Below are positions 26,687 through 34,794 of a stretch of DNA of 64,000 nt, piece by piece. A program made the translations under genes and the position numbers. Origin of the DNA: CAVPGP01 sp963718065 (GTDB taxonomy: Bacteria; Actinomycetota; Thermoleophilia; Gaiellales; Gaiellaceae); NCBI GenBank assembly GCA_963718065.1, contig CAVQYE010000006.1:74828-138827 (forward strand), read 5' to 3'. The notes under the pieces are model-generated. The model did not search any database, was not told the origin of the DNA, and worked only from the letters and a program-made list of their open reading frames with translations. The stretch's first letter is position 1; each line of letters opens with the position of its first letter.

Positions 26687-27399
26687 GCGGCCTCCATGTT
26701 CTCCTCGAGGTGCTCGAGCTTCGAGGTGCCGGGGATCGGGAGGATCGCCGGCGAATGGTCGAGCAGCCAGCGGATCGCCTGCTTTGCCGACATGCCGGCT
26801 CCGAGCGGGCCCCAGGGCAGGAAGGCGATCCCGCCTTGCTCGGCGATCCGCAGGACGTCCTCCGAGGCCCGGTTGTCGGGGCTGTACTGGTTCTGCACCG
26901 AGACGATCTCGGCGACCGACTGCGCACGGCGAAGCTCGGTGACCGAGACGTTCGACAGCCCGAGCAGGCGCAGCTTCCCTTCCCGCTGCAGGTCGGCCAG
27001 CGCGCCGACCGACTCCTCGATCGGCACGTTCTCGTCGACCCGGTGCAGCTGGTAGAGGTCGATCCGCTCCAGCCGCAGGCGCTCGAGGCTGGCGTCGACC
27101 GCGGCGCGCAGGTGCTCGGGTCGCCCGTCGCGCGGGAACGAGCTGGAGCCGTCGTTGACGAGCCCGCCCTTCGTCCCGATCACGAGCCCGTCGGGGTACG
27201 GGTGCAGCGCCTCGGCGATCCGGAGCTCGCTCTCGTACGGCCCGTAGGCGTCGGCCGTGTCGATGAAGTCGACGCCAAGCTCCACCGCGCGGCGCAGGAT
27301 CGCATGCGCCTCGTCGCGCGGGATCTGCGTGATCCGCATCGCTCCGAAGCCGAGCCGGTTCACCTCGAGCTCGCCGCCGAGCCGGAGCGTGTCGCTCAA
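26683..27399 (-). CDS. aldo/keto reductase
   Basis: A 238-residue NADPH-dependent aldo/keto reductase. The catalytic tetrad is visible: Asp and Tyr in DTADAYGPYESE, Lys in VIGTKGG and His in LYQLHRVD. The C-terminal cofactor part is ILPIPGTSKLEHLEEN. It is shorter than most members (about 280-330). TTG 27399 overlaps the upstream phosphatase stop (TTGA). Its place in the pentose operon suggests it reduces a sugar aldehyde or detoxifies one, but this is inference. Confidence 0.88.
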   Translation of the reverse strand: MSDTLRLGGELEVNRLGFGAMRITQIPRDEAHAILRRAVELGVDFIDTADAYGPYESELRIAEALHPYPDGLVIGTKGGLVNDGSSSFPRDGRPEHLRAAVDASLERLRLERIDLYQLHRVDENVPIEESVGALADLQREGKLRLLGLSNVSVTELRRAQSVAEIVSVQNQYSPDNRASEDVLRIAEQGGIAFLPWGPLGAGMSAKQAIRWLLDHSPAILPIPGTSKLEHLEENMEAA

Positions 27400-28058
27400 G
27401 GCAGAACGCCGAGCTCGTCGAGCGACTGGCGCAGCTCCTCGGCGTCGCGGTAGACGAGGAACGCCCCCGCCCGGATCAGCTCGTCCTCGCCGTAGCCGCC
27501 GGACATGACCCCGACGCTGAGCATCTTCGCCCGGCGCGCGGCGAGGAGATCCCAGACGGCGTCGCCGACGACGTAGCACTCGTCGGGTGCGGAGCCCAGG
27601 CGACGGGCGCACTCGACGAACAGATCCGGCTCCGGCTTGGCGCGCAGCACGTCGCCGCGTTCGACGACGACGGTCTCGTCGCCGACGCCGAGCGCCTCGA
27701 GCGACCGGTCGATCTCGGGACGCCGGCCCGAGGTCGCGATGCCGTGCGTGACGCCGTGCTCGCGCAGGTCCCGCAGCAGGTCGACGGCGCCGGGCAGCGG
27801 CCGCCGTTCGGGGAGCAGCTCGCGAAAGAGCTCGCCGTGCCGCGTCTGGATCGCCTCCGTCTCGGCCTCGTCGAGCGGCCGCCCCACCTCCCGCGCGACG
27901 GCCCGCGCGAAGAGCCCGCCGCTCATCCCGATCCGCCGGTGGATGCGCCAGCCGTCGATCGGCATCCCTGCCTCGTCGAGCGCCCGCTGCCACGCGAAGA
28001 CGTGCGCGTAGACCGTGTCGACGAGCGTCCCGTCGAGGTCGAAGATCAGCGTGTTCAG
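27396..28058 (-). CDS. HAD-superfamily phosphatase, possible CTG start
   Basis: A 220-residue haloacid-dehalogenase-fold phosphatase with all four motifs: FDLDGTLVDT (nucleophile Asp), TSGRRPE, AKPEPDLF (Lys) and VGDAVWDLLAARRA. It resembles beta-phosphoglucomutase or phosphoglycolate-phosphatase relatives and probably removes phosphate from a sugar phosphate. No ATG, GTG or TTG lies near the N-terminus. The motif spacing requires a start close to the CTG at 28058, which overlaps the upstream stop as CTGA. Alternatively a base is wrong here. Confidence 0.85.
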   Translation of the reverse strand: MNTLIFDLDGTLVDTVYAHVFAWQRALDEAGMPIDGWRIHRRIGMSGGLFARAVAREVGRPLDEAETEAIQTRHGELFRELLPERRPLPGAVDLLRDLREHGVTHGIATSGRRPEIDRSLEALGVGDETVVVERGDVLRAKPEPDLFVECARRLGSAPDECYVVGDAVWDLLAARRAKMLSVGVMSGGYGEDELIRAGAFLVYRDAEELRQSLDELGVLP

Positions 28059-28426
28059 CCGGACTCCATCCGCGTCAGCTCGACGAGGTTCCCGAACGGG
28101 TCGCGGCAGAAGAAGCGCGGCCGGCCGACGATCGGCGTCGCGTCGCTCGTCTCGGTGCCGCTGCTCTCGATGCTTGCCCGCAGCGCGTCGAGATCGCCGC
28201 CTTCGACCTCGAGGCAGAAGTGCCGCGCGTCGTCCGCAGGCTCGCCGACCTGCATCAGGTGCAACTCCAGGTCGCCGCCGACGCGGAACCACACGAGCTC
28301 GGCCGGGTCGAGGTGCGGCGGCACGTCGCGCCGCTCCAGGCCGAGGAGCTCGCCGTAGAACTCGATCGCCTGTGCGCGCGCCTCGTCGCCCGTCGGGATC
28401 ACGATCGAGACGTGCTGCAGTCGCAT
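28055..28426 (-). CDS. VOC (glyoxalase/bleomycin-resistance) family protein
   Basis: A 123-residue vicinal-oxygen-chelate protein of two beta-alpha-beta-beta-beta modules. It begins MRLQHVSIVIPTGDEARA with a His at the first metal position, continues EFYGELLGLERRD and VWFRVGGDLELHL, and ends FFCRDPFGNLVELTRME with the Glu metal ligand. The enzymatic role is unknown; members include epimerases and dioxygenases. It lies within the pentose operon, 4 bp after the isomerase stop. Confidence 0.8.
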   Translation of the reverse strand: MRLQHVSIVIPTGDEARAQAIEFYGELLGLERRDVPPHLDPAELVWFRVGGDLELHLMQVGEPADDARHFCLEVEGGDLDALRASIESSGTETSDATPIVGRPRFFCRDPFGNLVELTRMESG

Positions 28427-28430
28427 CGCC

Positions 28431-29429
28431 CTAGGCGCCCAGCGCGGCGTACACGAGCTCGTACGCGGCCACAGCGTCCTTCTCGGACTGGGCTTCGCGC
28501 AGCGCCGCCCCGTCGATCTTCGCCGCCACCGAGTCGATGAAGTCCCACTGCAGGATGGACCGCCGCACCGCGCCGACGGCGTCCTCGGTGTACGGGTAGA
28601 GATCGAAGCCGAGCCGCTCGCCGTGCTCGCCGTAGCCGGCGCGGCGCAGCTCGACCGCCAGCTCGATCGTCTCCATGAACGCCGTCGCACCGACCATGTT
28701 GTCGTCGTCGAAGGTCCCCCAGCCCGAGTTCGCGTGCTGGTGGCCGAGCAGGCCGTCGGCGGCGAGGAGCGCGGCGTACTCGGCGAGGTTCTCGCCGTTC
28801 ATGATCAGGTGCTGCCAGTCCATGTTGACCTTGATGTTGTCGACGCCGCGGACGCGCAACGTGTGGATCACGTGCAGCGTCATGCCGATGTTGCGCATGA
28901 AGATCTTCATCGCCGGCTCGGAGTTCTTGTGCTCGAGGAAGACGGTCACGCCCTTCTCCTTCGCGTGCACCGCCGCCTCGCCGACGCCGTCGATGAACCG
29001 TGCCCACGACTCCTTGTACGGCGTCTGGAACGGATAGTTGTAGCCCTCGATCCCCGGCCAGATGATCATCTGGGCCCCGACCTCGGCTGCCAGGTCGATG
29101 GCCTCGAAGGTGAGGCGCAAAGCCTCGGCGCGCGTGGCGTCGTCGGGTGACGAGAAGCCGCCCTTCGCGAAGCGCGGATCGAGGTGCAGGCCGCTTGCGA
29201 TCGCGTAGAGGCCGTGCCCGTCGAGGGCCTCGACGACCTCGTCGAGATTCTCGCGCGAGAGCTCCTGCGGGTAGTGGAACTCGTAGTCGTCCATCAGGTC
29301 GCCGAGCCCCTCGACAGCGGTGCGCACCTTCGCAGCGGTCGGCGCGCCTGCGAGCTCCGGCTTGTAGCCGCCGGGGTTGAAGCGCGTCGCCATGGCCCCG
29401 AAGGCCCAGATGCCGAGTGAGGTCTTCAT
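28431..29429 (-). CDS. TIM-barrel sugar isomerase/epimerase
   Basis: A 332-residue protein of the xylose-isomerase-like TIM-barrel superfamily. Likely metal-site stretches are FLEHKNSEPAMK (Glu), VNMDWQHLIMNGEN, LLGHQHANSGWG and FDDDNMVG. It lacks the exact motifs of classical XylA (no HIDLNGQ), so it may be a divergent xylose isomerase or an epimerase/isomerase of another pentose. The operon otherwise has a xylose-type transporter and xylulokinase, and no other candidate for the isomerisation step, so converting xylose (or a similar aldose) to the ketose is the most likely job. Confidence 0.82.
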   Translation of the reverse strand: MKTSLGIWAFGAMATRFNPGGYKPELAGAPTAAKVRTAVEGLGDLMDDYEFHYPQELSRENLDEVVEALDGHGLYAIASGLHLDPRFAKGGFSSPDDATRAEALRLTFEAIDLAAEVGAQMIIWPGIEGYNYPFQTPYKESWARFIDGVGEAAVHAKEKGVTVFLEHKNSEPAMKIFMRNIGMTLHVIHTLRVRGVDNIKVNMDWQHLIMNGENLAEYAALLAADGLLGHQHANSGWGTFDDDNMVGATAFMETIELAVELRRAGYGEHGERLGFDLYPYTEDAVGAVRRSILQWDFIDSVAAKIDGAALREAQSEKDAVAAYELVYAALGA

Positions 29430-29434
29430 CCCGC

Positions 29435-30664
29435 TCAGCGCCCGGCTCGCGTCTGTCGCCGGCGGAGGACCGTGTCGAGCGTCACCGCCGCGAGCAGGAA
29501 GGCGCCGACGATCATGAACTTCGTCCCCGCGCTCCAGCCGGCGAGGTCGGAGCCGTTCTCGAGCGAGGCGATCACCAGCGCGCCGAGAACCGCGGCCTTC
29601 ACCTCGCCACGGCCACCGAAGAGGCTCGCGCCGCCGATGACCGCGGCCGCGATCGCGTCGAGGAGGAGCGTGCCGCCACCTGCGTTCAGGTCGACCGAGC
29701 GGAGGCGGGCCGCGAGGATCACGCCGCCGACCGCGGCCATGCCGCCCATGATCATGAAGACGACGATCCGGATTCGAGCGACGTTGATGCCGGCGCGGCG
29801 CGCCGCCTCGGCGTTGCCACCGACGGCATAGACGTGCCGGCCGAAGACGGTGCGCTTGGCGATGAACGTCCAGAAAACGAGCAGCGCGACGATGAACACG
29901 CCCGCAAACGGCAGCCCCTGGTCGGTCGCGCGGTTGCAGGTGACCACGACCGCGACCGTCACGGCGGCCACGCCCGCGATCCTCACCGCGACGAGGACGA
30001 GGTTGTCGCTGAAGATCCCGTGCCGCCGCCGGCCGGCCACACCCACGAGAACGACCAGCGCGTAGCCGGCGATCGTGGCGAGGCCGAGAATCCACGCCCA
30101 CTGAGCCGAGAAGTAGTAGTTGGCGACGTTGTTGATGGTGTTGTCCTGGATGACGATCACGCCCTGGATTCCGATCACCTTGAGGATCACGCCCTGCCAG
30201 AACAGCAAGCCGGCGAGCGTGACGACGAACGACGGCACGCCGATCAGCGCCACGAACGAGCCCTGGAACGCGCCGATGAGCGCGCAGATCGCGATCGCGA
30301 TCACGATCGCGATCACACCCTTGATCTGCCAGCTGCCGTCGGGCTGTTGCAGCTCCGCGACGACGACGCCACCGATCCCGGCGACATAGCCGATCGAGAG
30401 GTCGATCTCGCCGAGCAGCAAGACGAAGACGACGCCGATGCCGATCGCGGTAAAGCCCGCCATCTGCACGATGATGTTCACGAAGTTCCCTGCGGTCAGG
30501 AAGTTGCTGTTGATCTGCGTGAAGACGATCGTGATCAGGATCAGGGCAAAGATCACCGGCAGGCTGCCGACGTCTCCCGACTTGATCGCGATCCACCGGT
30601 CGTGGGCCAGCTCGCGAATGGGGACCGTCCGGGGCGCGGGCTCCGGCACGACGGATGCCGGCAC
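29435..30664 (-). CDS. xylH: sugar ABC transporter permease (XylH type)
   Basis: A 409-residue integral membrane permease of the ribose/xylose family with about ten hydrophobic segments, beginning LPVIFALILITIVF after a 40-residue cytoplasmic N-terminus. Signature stretches are GIGVVFVLLLGEIDLSIG, VPSFVVTLAGLLFWQG and AAAVIGGASLFGGRG (the ATPase-contact loop). GTG 30664 is the first standard start after the ATPase stop. It works with the ATPase and binding protein encoded immediately upstream. Confidence 0.93.
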   Translation of the reverse strand: MPASVVPEPAPRTVPIRELAHDRWIAIKSGDVGSLPVIFALILITIVFTQINSNFLTAGNFVNIIVQMAGFTAIGIGVVFVLLLGEIDLSIGYVAGIGGVVVAELQQPDGSWQIKGVIAIVIAIAICALIGAFQGSFVALIGVPSFVVTLAGLLFWQGVILKVIGIQGVIVIQDNTINNVANYYFSAQWAWILGLATIAGYALVVLVGVAGRRRHGIFSDNLVLVAVRIAGVAAVTVAVVVTCNRATDQGLPFAGVFIVALLVFWTFIAKRTVFGRHVYAVGGNAEAARRAGINVARIRIVVFMIMGGMAAVGGVILAARLRSVDLNAGGGTLLLDAIAAAVIGGASLFGGRGEVKAAVLGALVIASLENGSDLAGWSAGTKFMIVGAFLLAAVTLDTVLRRRQTRAGR

Positions 30665-30669
30665 GTCGG

Positions 30670-31455
30670 CTATTGAGACGCCTCCGGCAGGCCGGCGACC
30701 TTCGTGGGCACGCCGGCCGTGATGGCATGCACGACGTCCTGCTGCGTCGTGGTGGCGCGCTCGTACACGCCGGCGTTCCGCCCCAGCCGCAGGACGGTGA
30801 TCCGCGTCGCGACCTCGAAGATGTCGTGCAGGTTGTGCGAGATGAGCACGACCCCCAGGCCCTGCTCGGCCAGGCGGGCCACGAGCTCGAGCACCTGCTG
30901 CGTCTGGGCGACGCCCAGGGCCGCGGTCGGCTCGTCGAGGATCACGAGGCGCGAGTTCCACATCACCGCCCGTGCGACCGCCACCGACTGGCGCTGGCCG
31001 CCCGAAAGGCTCGCGACCGGTTGGCGGACCGAGCGGATCGTCGTCACGGCGAGGCTCTTCAGCGTCTCCGAGGTCTTGGCCTGCATGATCGGCTCGCGCA
31101 ACCGCAGGACGGCGTCGTGCTCCTCGCGTCCGAGGTACATGTTCTGGACGACGTCGAGGTTGTCACAGAGCGCGAGATCCTGGTAGACGACTTCGATTCC
31201 GAGCCGCCCGGCGTCCTTCGGCCCGTGGATCGACACCCGCTCGCCGTCGAAGAAGATCTCGCCGTCATCGGGCGCATAGATCCCGGAGATGCACTTGATG
31301 AGCGTCGACTTGCCCGCTCCGTTGTCGCCGACGAGGGCCATCACCTCGCCGGAGCGCACCTCGAAGTCGACCTCCTGCAGCGCCAGGACCGAGGCGAAGC
31401 TCTTCGACAAGCCCCGGATCTGGAGGAGAGGAGTCTGGCCGTTGGTCGCGGTCAT
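30670..31455 (-). CDS. xylG: sugar ABC transporter ATP-binding protein
   Basis: A 261-residue ABC ATPase with one nucleotide-binding domain: Walker A GDNGAGKST, Q-loop VVYQDLAL, signature LSGGQRQSVAVARA, Walker B RLVILDEPTAAL and H-loop ISHNLHD. E. coli XylG/RbsA have two such domains, so this one must dimerise, as in many actinobacterial FrcA-like systems. It follows xylF in the operon after a 13-bp-stem hairpin that probably lowers its expression relative to the binding protein. Confidence 0.93.
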   Translation of the reverse strand: MTATNGQTPLLQIRGLSKSFASVLALQEVDFEVRSGEVMALVGDNGAGKSTLIKCISGIYAPDDGEIFFDGERVSIHGPKDAGRLGIEVVYQDLALCDNLDVVQNMYLGREEHDAVLRLREPIMQAKTSETLKSLAVTTIRSVRQPVASLSGGQRQSVAVARAVMWNSRLVILDEPTAALGVAQTQQVLELVARLAEQGLGVVLISHNLHDIFEVATRITVLRLGRNAGVYERATTTQQDVVHAITAGVPTKVAGLPEASQ

Positions 31456-31499
31456 CGTCGGTCGTCAGTCGTCTTGGAGTCGAGTGTCGTCGAGTCGAG

Positions 31500-31528
31500 G
31501 TGTGGGGCGCCCAGAGGGCGCCCCACAC
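31500..31528 (-). terminator. intercistronic hairpin between xylF and xylG
   Basis: GTGTGGGGCGCCC and GGGCGCCCCACAC form a perfect 13-bp stem with a 3-base loop in the 122-bp gap after xylF. It probably attenuates read-through or protects the xylF message, keeping the binding protein in excess. Confidence 0.65.
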
Positions 31529-31577
31529 GATCGAATGTCATGGTCTGCGTCTCGCAGTATCTACTAGCAGTGAGTAT

Positions 31578-32666
31578 CTAGCAGTACTGGGCGTAGTCGC
31601 CAGTGCAGACGTCCTTCTTCTTCAGGAACCCGTCCGTGAGGAGCAGCTTCCAGTTGTTCTTGTTGATCGACACGGGCGTCAGAAGCACCGACGGCACCTT
31701 GCGCCTGCCGTCGAATGTCGTCTTGCCCTTGGTGTGGATCGGCTTGCCCTTGAGGATGCCGTCGGCGACGGTCGCCGCCGCGTTCGCCTCAGTCCGGATC
31801 GACTTGTAGACGGTCATCGTCTGCCAGCCGGAGAGGATGTTCTGGACACCCTGTGCCGTAGCGTCCTGACCGGACAGCGGCACCGGGTCGAGCCCGCGGT
31901 TCTTGAGCGCCGAGACGACCGCGTTCGCGAGGCCGTCGTTGGCCGCGGCGACCGCGTCGATCTTGTTGTTCGTCTTCGCGAGCATCTGCTCGAAGATCGT
32001 CAGTGCCTTCTGGTTGTCCCAGGCCGGCACCCACTGATCCGGGCCCTTCTTCAGCGTGCCCTTCGAGTAGAGCGGCTTGAGGATCGAGTCGTAGCCGCTC
32101 TTGAACAGCGTCGCGTTGTTGTCCGTCGGCGAGCCGTTCAGCTCGGCGACGACCGGCTTGGAGTTGATCTTCCCGTTCGCCTTCAGGCCGTTGACGACAC
32201 CCTGGCCCTGGAGCTTCCCGACCGAGGGGTTGTCGAACGACACGTAGTACGAGCTCAGGCCCTTCAGCGTCAGGCGGTCGTAGTCGACGACCTGCGCCTT
32301 GCGCGAGACGGCCAGCTGCTGGATCGCCTTGCCCGAGCCGGAGTCGAGGTTGACGAGCAGGAGCACCTTGGCGCCGTTCGTCAGGCACTGCTGCGCCTGG
32401 TTGAGCTGCGTCTGGGCACTGCCCTGCGCGTTGACGATGCTGTACGAATCGCCGAGGCGCTTGAAAGCGGCGCCGAGGTAGCGACGGTCTTGGGTCTCCC
32501 AGCGGACCGACGATTTGGTGTCGGGCAGCAGCACGCAGATCTGTGCGCTCGCCGTCCGCTTCTGGCTGGACGCGCTCGCGGAGGTGCCGACGAGAGCCAG
32601 CACGACGAGAGCCGCAAGCCCGGCAACCGCGAACGCCGAGCGCGTCCGGCGGATGGACTTCTTCAT
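31578..32666 (-). CDS. xylF: sugar ABC transporter substrate-binding protein (XylF type)
   Basis: A 362-residue exported binding protein. The signal peptide is MKKSIRRTRSAFAVAGLAAL with cleavage near SASASS. The mature protein has the periplasmic-binding-protein type I fold: ICVLLPDTKSSVRWE, VNAQGSAQTQLNQAQQ, AVAAANDGLANAVVSAL and PLSGQDATAQGVQNIL, all close to D-xylose-binding XylF. Two Cys near the C-terminus (DVCTGDYAQYC) may form a disulfide. ATG 32666 follows GGAGG. It is the first gene of the pentose operon, with a -35/-10 promoter upstream. Confidence 0.93.
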   Translation of the reverse strand: MKKSIRRTRSAFAVAGLAALVVLALVGTSASASSQKRTASAQICVLLPDTKSSVRWETQDRRYLGAAFKRLGDSYSIVNAQGSAQTQLNQAQQCLTNGAKVLLLVNLDSGSGKAIQQLAVSRKAQVVDYDRLTLKGLSSYYVSFDNPSVGKLQGQGVVNGLKANGKINSKPVVAELNGSPTDNNATLFKSGYDSILKPLYSKGTLKKGPDQWVPAWDNQKALTIFEQMLAKTNNKIDAVAAANDGLANAVVSALKNRGLDPVPLSGQDATAQGVQNILSGWQTMTVYKSIRTEANAAATVADGILKGKPIHTKGKTTFDGRRKVPSVLLTPVSINKNNWKLLLTDGFLKKKDVCTGDYAQYC

Positions 32667-32722
32667 TGAGAGCCTCCTGTGGGGGAATGATCCACGCTCC
32701 GCGGAACGCGGAAGCAGGATCA

Positions 32723-32750
32723 ATACTACTTCCCTAGTGCATTAGTTCAA
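32723..32750 (-). promoter_or_regulatory. promoter of the pentose operon
   Basis: Reading toward xylF: TTGAAC (32745-32750), 16-bp spacer, TAGTAT (32723-32728). This is the best -35/-10 pair in the window and gives a leader of about 50 nt with a GGAGG site. Confidence 0.6.
32734..32745 (-). promoter_or_regulatory. palindrome in the xylF promoter spacer, possible operator
   Basis: CTAATGCACTAG (10 of 12 positions symmetric) lies between the -35 and -10, where a LacI- or ROK-type sugar repressor would block polymerase. No such repressor gene is adjacent. Confidence 0.4.
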
Positions 32751-32765
32751 GCAGGTATCGGTCGT

Positions 32766-33822
32766 TCATGCGGAGCCGACCGGGAACTCGCGTGTCCTGG
32801 AACTTCCTTCGTAGCGCGTTTTCGTGGTCAGGTAGCGGCCGACGTTGTGCCGGGTGACGAACAGGAGCCCGGTATTCGTGTCAGCGGGTGCGACGAGCCC
32901 ACCGCTGTAGCGAGCGAAGAAGAGCTGCTGAATCGGCACGAAGCCCTGCAAATACGGCTGCTGGTCGATCGTGAAGTCGAGGTCGCGGTTGCGGATCGCC
33001 TCGAGCGTGCCCGGGAGCAGGTCGTAGCCGCCCGCCCGGACGCCGCGTGCGTGCAGGCCGTGCTTGCGCATCACTCCCGCTATCCCTTGCGTCGAGCCCG
33101 CGTCGACGGCGAACATCCCCTTCAGGCCGCGGTGCTTCTTGTAGGTCTCCTCGATGCGGATCCGCTCCTTGACGACGTCGGCGCCGGTGGCGACGACGTG
33201 GACGCGCAAGGGACGGCCCGAGTCGTTGATCGCATCGAGGGCGCCGTCGACGCGCGGCTGGATGTTCAGCTGGCCCGGAGTGGCGATGAAGATGTAGACG
33301 TCTCCCTCGCCGACGAGCTGTGCGATCCGCGCGCCGAACTTGAGACCCGACTGGTAGAGATCCTGGCCGACGTAGGCGAGCCGGGAGTTGCCGCGACCGC
33401 CGTCCGCGTTGTAGGCGACCACCGGGATCCCGTGCCGGAGCGCTTCGGCGGTCGTCTCGTTGAAGGCGTGCGGATCGATGATCGAGACCGCGATCCCGTC
33501 GGCTCGAGTGCGGATCGCGCGCCGCATCGCGGCCACCATCTCAGCGACGCTGCTCCGCTCGGAGCCGGTCCACTGATAGCTCGTCCCAAAGAGCGAGCAG
33601 GCGTCGCTCATGCCGTAGAGCGCCGGCACGAAGAACGGGTTCGTGGTGGCGTGGTTGACGAACACGAAGCGCCACCTCGGATGCGGCCGGAGAAAGGCAT
33701 CCAGGTTGGCAAGGGCGGCGGCATGGGCTCCCCCCGGACCGGCGGTGCCCACAGCCGCGCCGGCCGTGGCCGCGAGCCCCAGCCGCAGAGGCCCGCGCTC
33801 GGTCGAAGCGGTCGTTACTCAT
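32766..33822 (-). CDS. sugar-binding-type periplasmic protein, frameshift in signal peptide
   Basis: A binding protein of the periplasmic type I fold (about 350 residues). From about 33795 downward the frame is intact: FVFVNHATTNPFFVPAL, ADGIAVSIIDPHAFNE, GIPVVAYNADGGRGNSR, GMFAVDAGSTQGIAG and DFTIDQQPYLQG, as in ribose/galactose-binding proteins. The start is ATG 33822 after GGAGG (MSNDRFDRAR), but a one-base shift is needed to reach the signal peptide core LRLGLAATAGAAVG. It follows an ABC-2 exporter and GntR regulator in one operon, an unusual setting with no matching sugar permease or ATPase of its own. Confidence 0.78.
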
Positions 33823-33846
33823 CAGGCCAACCTCCGATTCGATAGC

Positions 33847-34794
33847 TCATGACGGCGTGCGCCGTATCGCCCACAGCGTCGCGGCGATCGTCAGCGCCGT
33901 GAGTGCGAGGAAGATGCCGGCCTCGATCGCCTGGAAGGTCCAGAACCGCTCGGCCGGCTGGAACGAGATCGCACGTCGCCAGCCGAGCGACACCAGGTAG
34001 TCCTGCGGGGCGATCCTCGCCTGTTGCGCGTGCAGGATCGCCAGGTCCTCGCGGGCGGTCGTGATGCGCCTGCCGACGGCGTCCACGAGTGTGTTCTCGA
34101 CGACCCAGTCGCGCGCATGGGCCTGGGCGATCACGCCGTTGACGGTCTCGTGCTTCGCGGGCAGGTAATGCGGACGAACGAAGTTGTCGATCCCGAGCCG
34201 GGTGGCGATGAAGACGGCGAGGGTCACCGACATCGCCGGGATCGTCCGCCGCAGCACGATGCCGGCGAGGATGCCGACGGCGAGCGCGTAGAGCGCGTAG
34301 GCCGGCACCACGAGGCCCTCGATGTCGAACCCACTGGGACTGATCCGGCCCTCGACGGCGTCGAACGGGCGGCGCCACCACATCGCCAGGCCGCTCACGA
34401 CCAGACCGGCGACGACGGTCGCCAGCCCGAGGGGCAGCGTCTTCGCGAGCAGCCAGCGGCGCCGCGTCAGCGATTGCGTCCACGCCAGCCGGTATGTGCC
34501 GTGCTCGAGCTCACGGGCGAGCAGCGGCGCACCCACGAAGAGCCCCGCCAGGACGGGCAGGAAGGTCAGATAGCGCGCAGCGCGGATGCTGCCGCCGAAC
34601 TCGATCCTGAAGTGGTTGACGATCAGGTCGCAGCCGGACCGCGCCGCCGGCGGCAGGCACGAGGCGAGCGCCTGCCGGGAGTACGCGTCACGGATCGGAA
34701 TCGACGAGAGGAGCCCGGCCAGCGCGAGGCCGACGAGGAGCAGCAGCATCGTCAGGAGCTGAAAGCGGTGCTGGCGCCATGTCACCCATGCCAT
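33847..34794 (-). CDS. ABC-2 type transporter permease
   Basis: A 315-residue membrane protein with about six transmembrane segments, starting with a long helix LLTMLLLLVGLALAGLLSSI. A large outside loop with two Cys (ASCLPPAARSGCDL) precedes the second segment. GAPLLARELEHGTYRLAWTQSLTRRRW is typical of ABC-2 permeases of the YtrB/YhfA kind. ATG 34794 overlaps the ATPase gene by 13 bp. Such exporters often act in cell-envelope stress or antibiotic response; the substrate is unknown. Confidence 0.82.
   Translation of the reverse strand: MAWVTWRQHRFQLLTMLLLLVGLALAGLLSSIPIRDAYSRQALASCLPPAARSGCDLIVNHFRIEFGGSIRAARYLTFLPVLAGLFVGAPLLARELEHGTYRLAWTQSLTRRRWLLAKTLPLGLATVVAGLVVSGLAMWWRRPFDAVEGRISPSGFDIEGLVVPAYALYALAVGILAGIVLRRTIPAMSVTLAVFIATRLGIDNFVRPHYLPAKHETVNGVIAQAHARDWVVENTLVDAVGRRITTAREDLAILHAQQARIAPQDYLVSLGWRRAISFQPAERFWTFQAIEAGIFLALTALTIAATLWAIRRTPS

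Noticed and set aside
28431..29429. Classical xylose isomerase XylA
   Set aside because: The XylA signature motifs are missing although the TIM-barrel superfamily and operon context fit, so only a general isomerase/epimerase call is given.
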